Shown here: positions 55,762 to 63,317 of the stretch, piece after piece | Layout: every line of letters begins with the position of its first letter | Numbering within the stretch: the stretch's first letter is position 1 | Assembly (NCBI RefSeq): GCF_030929605.1 | Contig: NZ_JAVFVS010000011.1 | Location: 372,001 to 436,000, forward strand | Length of the DNA stretch: 64,000 bases | Reading direction: 5' to 3' | Origin: Flavobacterium sp. LHD-80 | Lineage (GTDB): Bacteria; Bacteroidota; Bacteroidia; Flavobacteriales; Flavobacteriaceae | The notes under the pieces: model-generated | What the model was told of the DNA's origin: nothing | Database searches by the model: none | What the model saw: only the letters and a program-made list of their open reading frames with translations | Made by a program: the position numbers and the translations under genes

Positions 55762-56427
55762 TTATTCTTGACGGCGTACCATCTCATTGATCCAAATTGG
55801 AGCGAAAGGAGAGGTACAACCTTTTGAAGTTGGATAATCTCTGTAAATGCCTAATTTTTCTCCAATGGCCAAAGCGCGTGCTCGATATTCAGGGAATTTA
55901 ATTCCAATTTGTGCCAAAGTGCTATTCATTGTCCATTGTACTTCTGGCGCTGCTGTTGGCATTTCGTTTTCAATTCGGTCAAGCAGAGCAGGCAAATCAA
56001 GAATGTCTGGATTTCTAGCAACGCATCCGCTGGTTAAACTCCATGCAGCGCGTCCGTGCATTACATCAGATGTATGCATCCAAGCTTGTCGCAACGTTTC
56101 GCGATCCGGATAATCTTTTATTATATAGGAATAAAACCAATCGGCAATATGAACGAATTTTTCTGAAGAAACCATTTTGGCAATTTGTTCATTCGAAAGT
56201 TTTTTTGGATCAAGAGTTAATATCGATAAAAACCTCGCGTCAGCATTTTCCGTATCCCAAAGTTCCAGTGCTAATTCGTGATTGGTTTTGATTTTTTTAG
56301 CCAATGTCCGAATGTCGCCCATTTTAACGCCAAACTGATTTTCAGAAGCTCCTCGTTTTTTATTTTGGGCAAACACTTTTTCATCTCCAAGAGATTTTAA
56401 TTGCAATAGAATATCGTTAGCTGTCAT
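55762..56427 (-). CDS. DNA alkylation repair protein (AlkD-like HEAT-repeat)
   Basis: The 221-residue all-helical protein resembles AlkC/AlkD DNA glycosylases that remove alkylated bases. HEAT-type helices are seen (GDIRTLAKKIKTNHELALELWDTENADARFLSIL, WFYSYIIKDYPDRETLRQAWMHTSDVMHGRAAWSLTSGCVARNPD), and it ends in GIYRDYPTSKGCTSPFAPIWI. The family is diverse, and members with this ending may not all be active on DNA. It lies between the YdeI-like and DUF4256 genes. Confidence 0.87.
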   Translation of the reverse strand: MTANDILLQLKSLGDEKVFAQNKKRGASENQFGVKMGDIRTLAKKIKTNHELALELWDTENADARFLSILTLDPKKLSNEQIAKMVSSEKFVHIADWFYSYIIKDYPDRETLRQAWMHTSDVMHGRAAWSLTSGCVARNPDILDLPALLDRIENEMPTAAPEVQWTMNSTLAQIGIKFPEYRARALAIGEKLGIYRDYPTSKGCTSPFAPIWINEMVRRQE

Positions 56428-56456
56428 TTTGATTTGGTTTATTTTAGAATGGAAAA

Positions 56457-57035
56457 TTAATCATTTAAGCCTTTTCCGTCAAGAATATTCTGAGTGTGTT
56501 TTTCAACTCTTGCTTCTCGTGTTTTGGCTTGTTTTGGTTGAGAAAAATGAAGTAAATAGGCTCTTTGTCTTCCAGGAGTTAAGGCTTCGAAAGCTTTTTT
56601 CAATTCAGGATCTTCATTTAATTTCTTTTGAAATTCTTCAGAAACTGGAAAATCAGAAGTTTTTTTCAAATTGACTTTTAAACCTGCTTTTTCAATTTCA
56701 ATTGCCTGATAGATATAGGTTTTTAAAATAGGTTTTAAATCGACAATTTCTTTTAGACTTGTAAATCGAATATGACGCGCCGCCTGAACGTTCTCAGATT
56801 GCTGAATCAAAATGCCGTCAGTATCTTTCATCAAAGCACCTTTAAAAAATAAAAAAGCGCAATATTCCTTAAAAGCATGAATTAAAACAACATTGCTGTC
56901 TTGGTACATATAACAAGGATTTCCCCATTTTAATTCTTCAGTAAGTTGGCATTCTAAAGCAATGGTTCGCATTGCTTCCAGTTCATCCTGCCATTTTGTG
57001 GCTTTATCAAAGAAAAAATCAACTTTCGGATTCAT
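56457..57035 (-). CDS. YdeI-type protein (DUF1801 plus OmdA-like end)
   Basis: The 192-residue protein has a DUF1801-like fold (about 1-120, with WGNPCYMYQDSNVVLIHAFKEYCAFLFFKGAL). The C-terminal YdeI/OmdA segment has FQKKLNEDPELKKAFEALTPGRQRAYLLHFSQPKQAKTREARVEKH. It is a common companion of AHSA1 and ArsR genes in soil bacteria. Bacillus YdeI is linked to antimicrobial peptide tolerance, but the biochemical role is unknown. Confidence 0.86.
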   Translation of the reverse strand: MNPKVDFFFDKATKWQDELEAMRTIALECQLTEELKWGNPCYMYQDSNVVLIHAFKEYCAFLFFKGALMKDTDGILIQQSENVQAARHIRFTSLKEIVDLKPILKTYIYQAIEIEKAGLKVNLKKTSDFPVSEEFQKKLNEDPELKKAFEALTPGRQRAYLLHFSQPKQAKTREARVEKHTQNILDGKGLND

Positions 57036-57046
57036 TTTTAATACGT

Positions 57047-57424
57047 TTAAACGTTAACGAGTTTTCTTTCCGCTGGTCTAAAATACCAAGAGATTGCGGT
57101 CAGGATAATTAAGAGTGCTGGCCCGAAAAAATCTTTTGCACTATCGCCTGCGGCAAAATGTGAAAATATAGCGCCCGACATTGCAAAGAAAAAACCAGCA
57201 TAAGCCCATTCTTTCAACAACGGAAATTTGGGAATTAAAACAGCAATTACGCCGAGAATTTTCCAAACGGCTAATAAAGTTAGTAAATAAATTGGATAAC
57301 CTAGATGCGACATTCTGAGGGTTTCGTCTTTTGACTGCATTAATTGTACAATTCCAGTTGCTGTCATGCCCAATGCCAGCCAAAGCGTAGCAACCCAATA
57401 AATAATTTTGTTTCTCTTTGTCAT
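57047..57424 (-). CDS. DoxX-family membrane protein
   Basis: The 125-residue protein has four transmembrane helices, the DoxX-like fold (YWVATLWLALGMTATGIVQLM, YPIYLLTLLAVWKILGVIAVLI, EWAYAGFFFAMSGAIFSHFAAGD). Proteins of this fold may pass electrons or reduce thiols at the membrane, but most are uncharacterised. It is in the ArsR-headed unit, eight bases below the AHSA1 gene. Confidence 0.9.
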   Translation of the reverse strand: MTKRNKIIYWVATLWLALGMTATGIVQLMQSKDETLRMSHLGYPIYLLTLLAVWKILGVIAVLIPKFPLLKEWAYAGFFFAMSGAIFSHFAAGDSAKDFFGPALLIILTAISWYFRPAERKLVNV

Positions 57425-57432
57425 AATACTTT

Positions 57433-57900
57433 TTATTTTAGTTTGTTACAAATTTCTTCTAATCGATTATGAGCCATGTTGAGGCCTTGTTTAAATGGCA
57501 ATTGAAGCATTTGATCTCTTAGTTCGTTAGATTTATAGACGATCTGCATAGTAAGTTTGCTTCGGTTGTCATTTAGCGGTTTAAATTCTAAAAATTCTAA
57601 TTGAACAGCAAAAGGCGAATTTTCCATTTCAAAAGTTCTGGTAATTTTTTCATTTGGAACAAATTCATGAATAACGCCATTCATCTGGACAACCACATTT
57701 CCTTTAGCATCACTGGTTTCAAATTGATAACCGCCATGTTTTTTGTTTTCAAGTTTTAAAACTTTGGTTCCCATCCATTGTTCTACAATTTTGGGTTCGA
57801 TATAAGCTTTAAAAAGCAATTCGACCGGCAAATCAAAATCGCGTGTAATTACGAGCTCTTGTTTGTTGTCTTCAGCATTTATTTTTGTTTTTAATTCCAT
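57433..57900 (-). CDS. AHSA1/SRPBCC-domain protein
   Basis: The 155-residue protein has the AHSA1-type SRPBCC fold: ITRDFDLPVELLFKAYIEPKIVEQWMG, VVQMNGVIHEFVPNEKITRTFEME and the long C-terminal helix KQGLNMAHNRLEEI. It may bind small hydrophobic molecules. It follows the ArsR gene by five bases, the standard pairing in this family. Confidence 0.92.
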   Translation of the reverse strand: MELKTKINAEDNKQELVITRDFDLPVELLFKAYIEPKIVEQWMGTKVLKLENKKHGGYQFETSDAKGNVVVQMNGVIHEFVPNEKITRTFEMENSPFAVQLEFLEFKPLNDNRSKLTMQIVYKSNELRDQMLQLPFKQGLNMAHNRLEEICNKLK

Positions 57901-57905
57901 AGCAG

Positions 57906-58229
57906 TTAGTTTTCGGGTTTGTAGTTTTTCATGATGTCTTCGAGTTTGTTGAATCTGTCATCCCACATTTGGCGGAAAGGCTCTATAAAATCGGCTATTT
58001 GTTTCATTTTTTTAGCATTTATGGTATAATAGACTTCTCGGCCGTTTTGTGTTTGCTGTAATAATTCACATTCCGTAAGAATCTTTAAATGCTTTGAAAC
58101 TGTCGGACGTGCCGTGTCAAAGTTTGACGCAATCGCACCCGCTGTCATCGAATGCGAAGTCACTAAAAGTAAAATGGCTCTTCTTGTAGGATCGGCTATT
58201 GCCTGAAATACATCTCTTCTTAAATTCAT
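57906..58229 (-). CDS. ArsR-family transcriptional repressor (SdpR-like)
   Basis: The 107-residue winged-helix protein has DVFQAIADPTRRAILLLV, TAGAIASNFDTARPTVSKHLKIL and the wing GREVYYTINAKKMKQIADFI. No metal-binding cysteine motif is present, which places it with SdpR-type regulators rather than arsenic sensors. It is first in the six-gene unit and probably autoregulates it. Confidence 0.93.
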   Translation of the reverse strand: MNLRRDVFQAIADPTRRAILLLVTSHSMTAGAIASNFDTARPTVSKHLKILTECELLQQTQNGREVYYTINAKKMKQIADFIEPFRQMWDDRFNKLEDIMKNYKPEN

Positions 58230-58450
58230 TGTGAAGTTATTTGGCTACAAATATAAATGAAGTCATTTGGCTACGCAAGTTTTTTAACATATTTATTCTT
58301 GTAACTGATTGAAAATGTGTGTTTAATTATAGTTTGAAATGGATTTAATGCTATAAATTCATTGAAGATTATGATAGAATTAAAAAATCTTTCATTTGAA
58401 AAAGCCATTTTTACAATGTTTGTTTTACTTTTAAATAAAAATCAAAAACT

Positions 58451-59428
58451 ATGAATAGAGTTTTATTTGGTATCCTGATTGTTTTCTGTTCCAAAACAAT
58501 TGCACAAAATGCAGTTCCTGAAAAAACGACCAATAATCCCATTTTTAAAGGTTGGTATGCAGATCCGGAGGGAATTATTTTTGATAAAACATATTGGGTT
58601 TACCCAACATTTTCGGCTCCTTTTGACGATCAGGTTTTTCTGGATGCTTTTTCTTCTCCAGATTTAGTAAATTGGACAAAGCATGCCAGAATTTTGGATA
58701 CAACGGCTGTGAAATGGGCAAAAAGAGCAATTTGGGCGCCGTCGATTATTAAAAATAAGAACAAATATTTTTTGTTTTTTGGTGCCAATGATGTTCATGA
58801 AAATGAAATAGGCGGCATTGGAGTTGCAGTAGCCTCAAAACCGGAAGGGCCTTTTAAAGATTATTTGGGAAAACCACTCGTAGGTGAAATTTATAATGGA
58901 GCACAGCCAATTGATCAATTTGTTTTTAAAGATAAAGACGGGCAATATTATTTAATTTATGGCGGATGGAGACATTGCAATATTGCTAAATTAAAAGCTG
59001 ATTTTACTGGTTTTATTCCGTTTAAGGATAAAACGATTTTTAAGGAGATTACACCGGAAAATTATACCGAAGGACCATTTGTGTTTATTAGAAACAATAA
59101 ATATTATTTTATGTGGTCTGAAGGCGATTGGGGCGGTCCAGATTATTGCGTGGCGTATGCAATTGCTGATTCTGTAATGGGGCCTTTTAAGAGGATTGGA
59201 AAGGTGCTGCAACAAGATCCTAAAATTGCAAAAGGAGCGGGGCATCATTCGATTATTAAAGCTCCAGATTCAGATCGATATTATATTGTTTATCACAGAA
59301 GACCGATTGATGAAACTAGTATACATTCGAGAGAAACTTGTATCGAAGAGATGTTTTTTGATGAAAACGGATTAATTAAACCCGTTGTGATTACGAATGA
59401 TGGAGTGAAAGCCCATTTAATAAAATAA
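58451..59428 (+). CDS. Glycoside hydrolase family 43 enzyme
   Basis: The 325-residue secreted enzyme has a signal peptide (MNRVLFGILIVFCSKTIAQ) and a five-bladed propeller. The general base Asp lies in GWYADPEGI (residue 38), RAIWAPSIIKNKNKYFLFFG is the next conserved segment, and the acid Glu lies in YTEGPFVFIRNN. GAGHHSIIKAP also fits. It probably removes arabinose or xylose side chains of plant polysaccharides, or a related galactan. No SusC/D pair is adjacent, so it is a lone enzyme. Confidence 0.92.
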   Translation: MNRVLFGILIVFCSKTIAQNAVPEKTTNNPIFKGWYADPEGIIFDKTYWVYPTFSAPFDDQVFLDAFSSPDLVNWTKHARILDTTAVKWAKRAIWAPSIIKNKNKYFLFFGANDVHENEIGGIGVAVASKPEGPFKDYLGKPLVGEIYNGAQPIDQFVFKDKDGQYYLIYGGWRHCNIAKLKADFTGFIPFKDKTIFKEITPENYTEGPFVFIRNNKYYFMWSEGDWGGPDYCVAYAIADSVMGPFKRIGKVLQQDPKIAKGAGHHSIIKAPDSDRYYIVYHRRPIDETSIHSRETCIEEMFFDENGLIKPVVITNDGVKAHLIK

Positions 59429-59453
59429 AAAAGTAAACGCTAATAAATAGATT

Positions 59454-59936
59454 ATGAAAAAGTTTCTGGTATTGGTTTTTCTTAACTTTTCAGTTTTTGG
59501 TTTTGCGCAGGTAGCAAAAGATTCTGAATTATTTTTACAGTTGAAAAAGCACGATAGTATTTTTTTTGAAAAGAGTTTTAATCAGTGTGATATTGCTTTT
59601 TTAGAAAAAGCGATTCATCCTGATTTGGTTTTTTATCATGATCAAGGAGGGGTTCAAAATAAAAAAACTTTTTTAGAAAACGTGAAAAAGAATATTTGTG
59701 CTAAAAATTCTCAAAAACCAATACGCAAAGTAAAAGCTGAAAGTTTAGAAGTTTATCCTCTTTATGATAACGGAAAACTTTATGGAGTTGTTCAAACCGG
59801 AATTCATGATTTTTATTTGAGAGAAGCAAATAAGCCTGATGTTTTTACCAGCGAAGCAAAATTTACTCATGTCTATCTTTTGATCAATAAAGAATGGGTT
59901 TTGAAAGAGGTTTTGAGTTTTGATCATAAGAGTTAG
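59454..59936 (+). CDS. Secreted NTF2-like (DUF4440) protein
   Basis: The 160-residue protein has a signal peptide (cleavage near GFAQ) and an NTF2-like cone fold. The fold shows DSIFFEKSFNQCDIAFLEKAIHPDLVFYHDQGG, a linking helix and a final KEWVLKEVLSFDHK strand. Such proteins often bind small molecules; the role is unknown. It follows GH43 after 25 bases in the same direction. Confidence 0.85.
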   Translation: MKKFLVLVFLNFSVFGFAQVAKDSELFLQLKKHDSIFFEKSFNQCDIAFLEKAIHPDLVFYHDQGGVQNKKTFLENVKKNICAKNSQKPIRKVKAESLEVYPLYDNGKLYGVVQTGIHDFYLREANKPDVFTSEAKFTHVYLLINKEWVLKEVLSFDHKS

Positions 59937-59944
59937 AAAAAAGA

Positions 59945-60544
59945 ATGATAGAAAATATTGCTATTCCAGACGTAATGCAAAAAGCAGTTGGAAATGAGAA
60001 AATAGAATTTTTTGTAAAAGCTAAAAAGGAACAACCCTTAAGAAATATTCTTTCGGTTTTCGGTTTTAGTTTTGTTTGGATCTTAGTAAATAGTTTAATC
60101 TTTTATGGTTTTGTTTGGGAATTGTTTTATGGAGAATGCGCTTCAATTTCGATTGATGGCGCATATACCGAAGTTTGCCCAGATGATTTGTCGCCATTGA
60201 GAGGTTTTTTTATTATATATGGTGTTTTTTTATCGCCTGGGATTATTGTTGGGTTGCTTGGTTTTTTTGGTTTGTTTAAATCAGGTGGATATTACATTGG
60301 AACCGAAAACAATCTGATTCGCTATAGTTGGGGCGAAGTGAAATCATTTCCTTGGAAAGAGTTTACAAATGAAATTGAAGTTTTTGGAAAGAAGGATAAC
60401 GGTAATATAATTTTTAAATTAAAAACAGGAGTTTATATTACTCGTAATCATAAAAGGGTATTGTCGAATACAAAAATAAATATTGGTAGCATTTTGTATG
60501 CTTTTGAGATTGGAGAGTATTGTAGAAATAGAATTGTAAAATGA
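59945..60544 (+). CDS. Membrane protein of unknown function
   Basis: The 199-residue protein has two long hydrophobic helices (about 38-60 and 92-115). The loop between them has two cysteines (YGECASISIDGAYTEVCPDD) that may form a disulfide outside. A C-terminal soluble part looks like a PH-like domain (YYIGTENNLIRYSWGEVKSFPWKEFTNEIEVFG). No family is recognised with certainty. It overlaps the DUF4304 gene by four bases. Confidence 0.72.
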   Translation: MIENIAIPDVMQKAVGNEKIEFFVKAKKEQPLRNILSVFGFSFVWILVNSLIFYGFVWELFYGECASISIDGAYTEVCPDDLSPLRGFFIIYGVFLSPGIIVGLLGFFGLFKSGGYYIGTENNLIRYSWGEVKSFPWKEFTNEIEVFGKKDNGNIIFKLKTGVYITRNHKRVLSNTKINIGSILYAFEIGEYCRNRIVK

Positions 60545-61059
60545 ATGCTAAAGAGAAACAATCTGAGTTTGTCAAAATATATTTAAAGCCAACATTGAAA
60601 AATTTTGGTTATCAAACTAGTGGGAATACATGGTGGAAAAATAAGGGTGATTTTTTCATAATAATCAATCTGCAAAATTCGCAATGGAATAGTAAAGAAA
60701 AGCTTAGCTTTTGTTTTAATATTGGAATTGCTTTAACTGAATTTATTAAAGACCCGAATAAGAAGAGAGCAACACATTTTGATATTCTCACTTACACTCG
60801 AGAGGGGATTTATTTAAGTGAAAATAGAAGAAAAGGTAAATATAGAGAAGATGGCTGGTTAGGCTATTTAATTACTGAAAAGACAGATTTAAATGATTTT
60901 ATAAGTGAATTAAAAATTGATTTTGAAAATGAAATTCTGAATACTCTGGAAAAATTAAAAACTCTTAAAGATTGTGTTGCGTTTTATGGTGAAATGGAAT
61001 TTTGGGGAGATATATTAAAAGAGCAGATCAAAAAAATTGAACACAAAAACATTTTGTAG
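60541..61059 (+). CDS. DUF4304 protein
   Basis: The 172-residue cytoplasmic protein belongs to DUF4304 (VKIYLKPTLKNFGYQTSGNTWWKNKGDFFIIINLQNSQWN, then CFNIGIALTEF). The family is of unknown function and is found near immunity or toxin loci in some genomes. Here the ATG overlaps the upstream stop (ATGA), so it is coupled to the membrane protein. No toxin is seen nearby. Confidence 0.82.
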   Translation: MNAKEKQSEFVKIYLKPTLKNFGYQTSGNTWWKNKGDFFIIINLQNSQWNSKEKLSFCFNIGIALTEFIKDPNKKRATHFDILTYTREGIYLSENRRKGKYREDGWLGYLITEKTDLNDFISELKIDFENEILNTLEKLKTLKDCVAFYGEMEFWGDILKEQIKKIEHKNIL

Positions 61060-61070
61060 AAAAAACATAA

Positions 61071-61104
61071 AAAAAACCTATTTCGTAATGAAATAGGTTT
61101 TTTT
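61071..61104. terminator. Bidirectional terminator between DUF4304 gene and tRNA-Lys
   Basis: AAAAAACCTATTTC pairs perfectly with GAAATAGGTTTTTT across a 5-base loop; T runs are present on both strands. Confidence 0.9.
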
Positions 61105-61110
61105 GTTTTG

Positions 61111-61183
61111 TGACCCGACTGGGGCTCGAACCCAGGACCCCATCATTAAAAGTGATGTGCTCTACCGACTGAGCTATCGAGTC
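61111..61183 (-). tRNA. tRNA-Lys (UUU), copy 1
   Basis: The 73-base reverse-strand cloverleaf has acceptor stem GACTCGA/TCGGGTC, D-arm AGCTCAGTCGGTAGAGCA, anticodon loop CTTTTAA (anticodon UUU) and TPsiC arm GGTTCGAGCCC. The 3' CCA is not encoded. It is identical in sequence to copies 2 and 3. It has its own TATATTTG (-7) element at 61213-61206. Confidence 0.97.
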
Positions 61184-61205
61184 ATTGTTTTTCTCAATGA
61201 GGGTG

Positions 61206-61213
61206 CAAATATA
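61206..61213 (-). promoter_or_regulatory. -7 element of tRNA-Lys copy 1
   Basis: TATATTTG on the reverse strand lies 23 bases upstream of the tRNA 5' end. The same GGGTGCAAATATAA context (plus-strand) precedes copy 3, indicating duplicated promoters. Confidence 0.55.
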
Positions 61214-61309
61214 AGTACTTTATTTAGGTTTTGAAGCCTTTTTTTAGTGCTTTTTTGTAATAATTTATAAAAGCCTATTTTACAGTAAAATAAGAATTAC
61301 TTTTTTTAG

Positions 61310-61392
61310 TGACCACGGTGGGATTTGAACCCACACGCCCTTACGAGCACCACCCCCTCAAGATGGCAAGTCTACCGTTTCTCCACGTGGCC
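61310..61392 (-). tRNA. tRNA-Leu (GAG)
   Basis: The 83-base class II tRNA has acceptor GGCCACG/CGTGGTC, anticodon stem CCATC/GGTGG and loop TTGAGGG (anticodon GAG). It has a long variable arm and the TPsiC loop GGTTCAAATCC. CCA is not encoded. It lies between two tRNA-Lys genes on the same strand. Confidence 0.95.
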
Positions 61393-61401
61393 TAAAATGA
61401 A

Positions 61402-61433
61402 AAAAGGTCAAGTAAATTAATACTCGACCTTTT
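61402..61433 (-). terminator. Terminator-like hairpin between tRNA-Lys 2 and tRNA-Leu
   Basis: AAAAGGTCAAGTA pairs with TACTCGACCTTTT (one mismatch) across a 6-base loop, with T residues on the reverse strand. It may end the transcript of tRNA-Lys copies 3 and 2. Confidence 0.65.
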
Positions 61434-61434
61434 G

Positions 61435-61507
61435 TGACCCGACTGGGGCTCGAACCCAGGACCCCATCATTAAAAGTGATGTGCTCTACCGACTGAGCTA
61501 TCGAGTC
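61435..61507 (-). tRNA. tRNA-Lys (UUU), copy 2
   Basis: This 73-base gene is identical to copies 1 and 3, with anticodon UUU in loop CTTTTAA. It lies 40 bases below copy 3 on the same strand and is probably co-transcribed with it. Confidence 0.97.
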
Positions 61508-61547
61508 ATTGCTTTCAAGAAACTTATTTTGTTAATCACAAATTTTG

Positions 61548-61620
61548 TGACCCGACTGGGGCTCGAACCCAGGACCCCATCATTAAAAGTGATGTGCTCT
61601 ACCGACTGAGCTATCGAGTC
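61548..61620 (-). tRNA. tRNA-Lys (UUU), copy 3
   Basis: This 73-base gene is identical to the other two copies and is the first gene below the promoter at 61676-61645. Confidence 0.97.
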
Positions 61621-61644
61621 ATATTCGTTTCTTGAATGCGGGTG

Positions 61645-61676
61645 CAAATATAAGGAGTTATTTTCGAAGTTTCCAA
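61645..61676 (-). promoter_or_regulatory. Promoter of the tRNA cluster
   Basis: TTG (61676-61674) and TATATTTG (61652-61645) on the reverse strand are 21 bases apart; the tRNA starts 25 bases later. Confidence 0.65.
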
Positions 61677-61747
61677 GCATTTTTATTATAAATTTGTCTT
61701 TTTTTACGAAAAGTTCCCAATGTCTTAGTTTATAAGGTTTTATTAAT

Positions 61748-62266
61748 ATGAAAAAAATAGTGTTATTAGGTTATATGGGTTGCGGAAAGTCAACAATTGC
61801 CCAAAACTTGTCAAAAATTACAAATATTCCCTTTCTGGATTTAGATACTTGCATTGAAAAAAGAGCAAATTTGTCTATAAATGAAATTTTTTCTAAACAT
61901 GGAGAGATCTATTTTCGAAAATTAGAACACGAAATGTTTTTAGAATTGCTTCAATCTTCAGAAAATAACATTATTGGTTTAGGTGGCGGAACACCATGTT
62001 ACGCAAATAATCATTTATTACTTCAAAATGATGATATCGTATCGGTATACTTAAAAGCATCAATTGATACTTTATACAATAGATTGGCTCAAAACAAGAG
62101 CAAACGCCCATTGATTGCAAATATGGAGGAGGAAGAAATGAGAGAGTTTATCGCAAAACATTTGTTCGACAGAAGTTTTTATTACAACCACGCACAGCAT
62201 AAAGTGTCGGTTGATGGTAGATCAGTCGATGAAACAGTTGAGGATATTTTAAAAATCTTAGCTTAA
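61748..62266 (+). CDS. aroK: Shikimate kinase
   Basis: The 172-residue P-loop kinase phosphorylates shikimate on the way to aromatic amino acids and quinones. It has Walker A GYMGCGKST (8-16), the shikimate-binding Asp in FLDLDTCIEKR near 34, Arg in IYFRKLE, GLGGGTPC near 78 and the lid Arg in KRPLI. The stop overlaps the convergent phosphoribosyltransferase by nine bases. Confidence 0.96.
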   Translation: MKKIVLLGYMGCGKSTIAQNLSKITNIPFLDLDTCIEKRANLSINEIFSKHGEIYFRKLEHEMFLELLQSSENNIIGLGGGTPCYANNHLLLQNDDIVSVYLKASIDTLYNRLAQNKSKRPLIANMEEEEMREFIAKHLFDRSFYYNHAQHKVSVDGRSVDETVEDILKILA

Positions 62267-62758
62267 GAAGGCATAATTGTCGCCATTTTCGTCAAAAACA
62301 ACTTGAACATGCTCTAATAAAGATGTTGAAAGAGAAATTCCTTTAAAATCGGCTTTTACAGGGTATTTTTTATGATTTCGGTCAACAAGTACTGCTGTTT
62401 TGAATTTCTTAAGCGGAACGTCTAAGAAATGACGAACAGCATAGATTAATGTAGTGCCTGAATTTAGGACGTCATCAACTAATACCAAACCTTTGTTTTG
62501 GTACTCTTCTTTGGTTAAAGAAGTCTGAATTGGCAATTGCGGATTTTGTTTGTCTACTTTAACTTCACAAGTCGAAACTTTTAAAGTTGAAATATTGCTT
62601 AGTGCGTTAGCAATTTTTTGTGCAAAAACAGATCCGTTTGTAGCGATTCCGGCAATCACAACTTCTTCTTCATCAACAAATGTCTCGTAAATTTGATAAG
62701 CGATACGTTTGATTTTGTGTTCGATTTCCTGATTGGTTAAGATGATGTTTTTGCTCAT
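62258..62758 (-). CDS. Phosphoribosyltransferase (type I, PyrR/HPRT-like)
   Basis: The 166-residue enzyme has the PRPP-binding motif VLVDDVLNSGTTL near residue 93 and AGIATNGSVFAQKIA near 36, with the flexible loop after VDKQN. It probably salvages a purine or pyrimidine base or acts like PyrR. Sequence alone does not settle the base. It is convergent with aroK. Confidence 0.88.
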   Translation of the reverse strand: MSKNIILTNQEIEHKIKRIAYQIYETFVDEEEVVIAGIATNGSVFAQKIANALSNISTLKVSTCEVKVDKQNPQLPIQTSLTKEEYQNKGLVLVDDVLNSGTTLIYAVRHFLDVPLKKFKTAVLVDRNHKKYPVKADFKGISLSTSLLEHVQVVFDENGDNYAFLS

Positions 62759-62848
62759 GACTTTATTTTTTTGCTAAAATACGATTAGAATTTTAGATTT
62801 TAGATTTTTTTGAAATTGAATATTGACATTGAAATTGAATTTTGATAT

Positions 62849-63238
62849 TTATAAATCCTCTTCTTCATCAAAAATTTCGTTTCCATACTCGTCAATATCT
62901 CTTCTATCTTTTTTTGTTGGTCTTCCTGTTCCGCTTTTTCGGTAATGCTCTTTTGATAGTTTTAATAGCTCTAAATGCGCATAAGCTTCAGGTGGAGTTT
63001 CGTTTTTGCGGTAAATATCGACAAGTTTTGCACCTACACGGCTTTCCGGAATGTCAAGAACCGTAATAATTTGAGTGATCTGATCTTTTCTAAAGGTAAT
63101 TTTATCAGTAGGAAAAACTTCTTTAGAGGGTTTGGCAACCTGCCCATTTACTGTAATATGGTTTTTTTTGCAAGCTTCTGTAACCATGTTTCTGGTTTTG
63201 TAATAACGCACGCACCATAAGTATTTATCTATTCTCAT
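62849..63238 (-). CDS. S4-domain RNA-binding protein, Hsp15-like
   Basis: The 129-residue protein starts best at ATG 63238 (MRIDKYLWCVRYYKTRNM), and a longer frame adds 15 residues. The S4 domain occupies about 1-60 (KTRNMVTEACKKNHITVNGQVAKPSKEVFPTDKITFRK). A basic tail (YRKSGTGRPTKKDRRDIDEYG) follows, as in Hsp15. Hsp15 binds stalled 50S subunits carrying peptidyl-tRNA; that role is plausible here. Confidence 0.9.
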   Translation of the reverse strand: MRIDKYLWCVRYYKTRNMVTEACKKNHITVNGQVAKPSKEVFPTDKITFRKDQITQIITVLDIPESRVGAKLVDIYRKNETPPEAYAHLELLKLSKEHYRKSGTGRPTKKDRRDIDEYGNEIFDEEEDL

Positions 63239-63317
63239 AATTTTTCTAAAATCCAAGTTAAATTCTTTACAAAAATAAATCAATATTGTATCTTGCGCAC
63301 CTAAAAAATTAACAATA

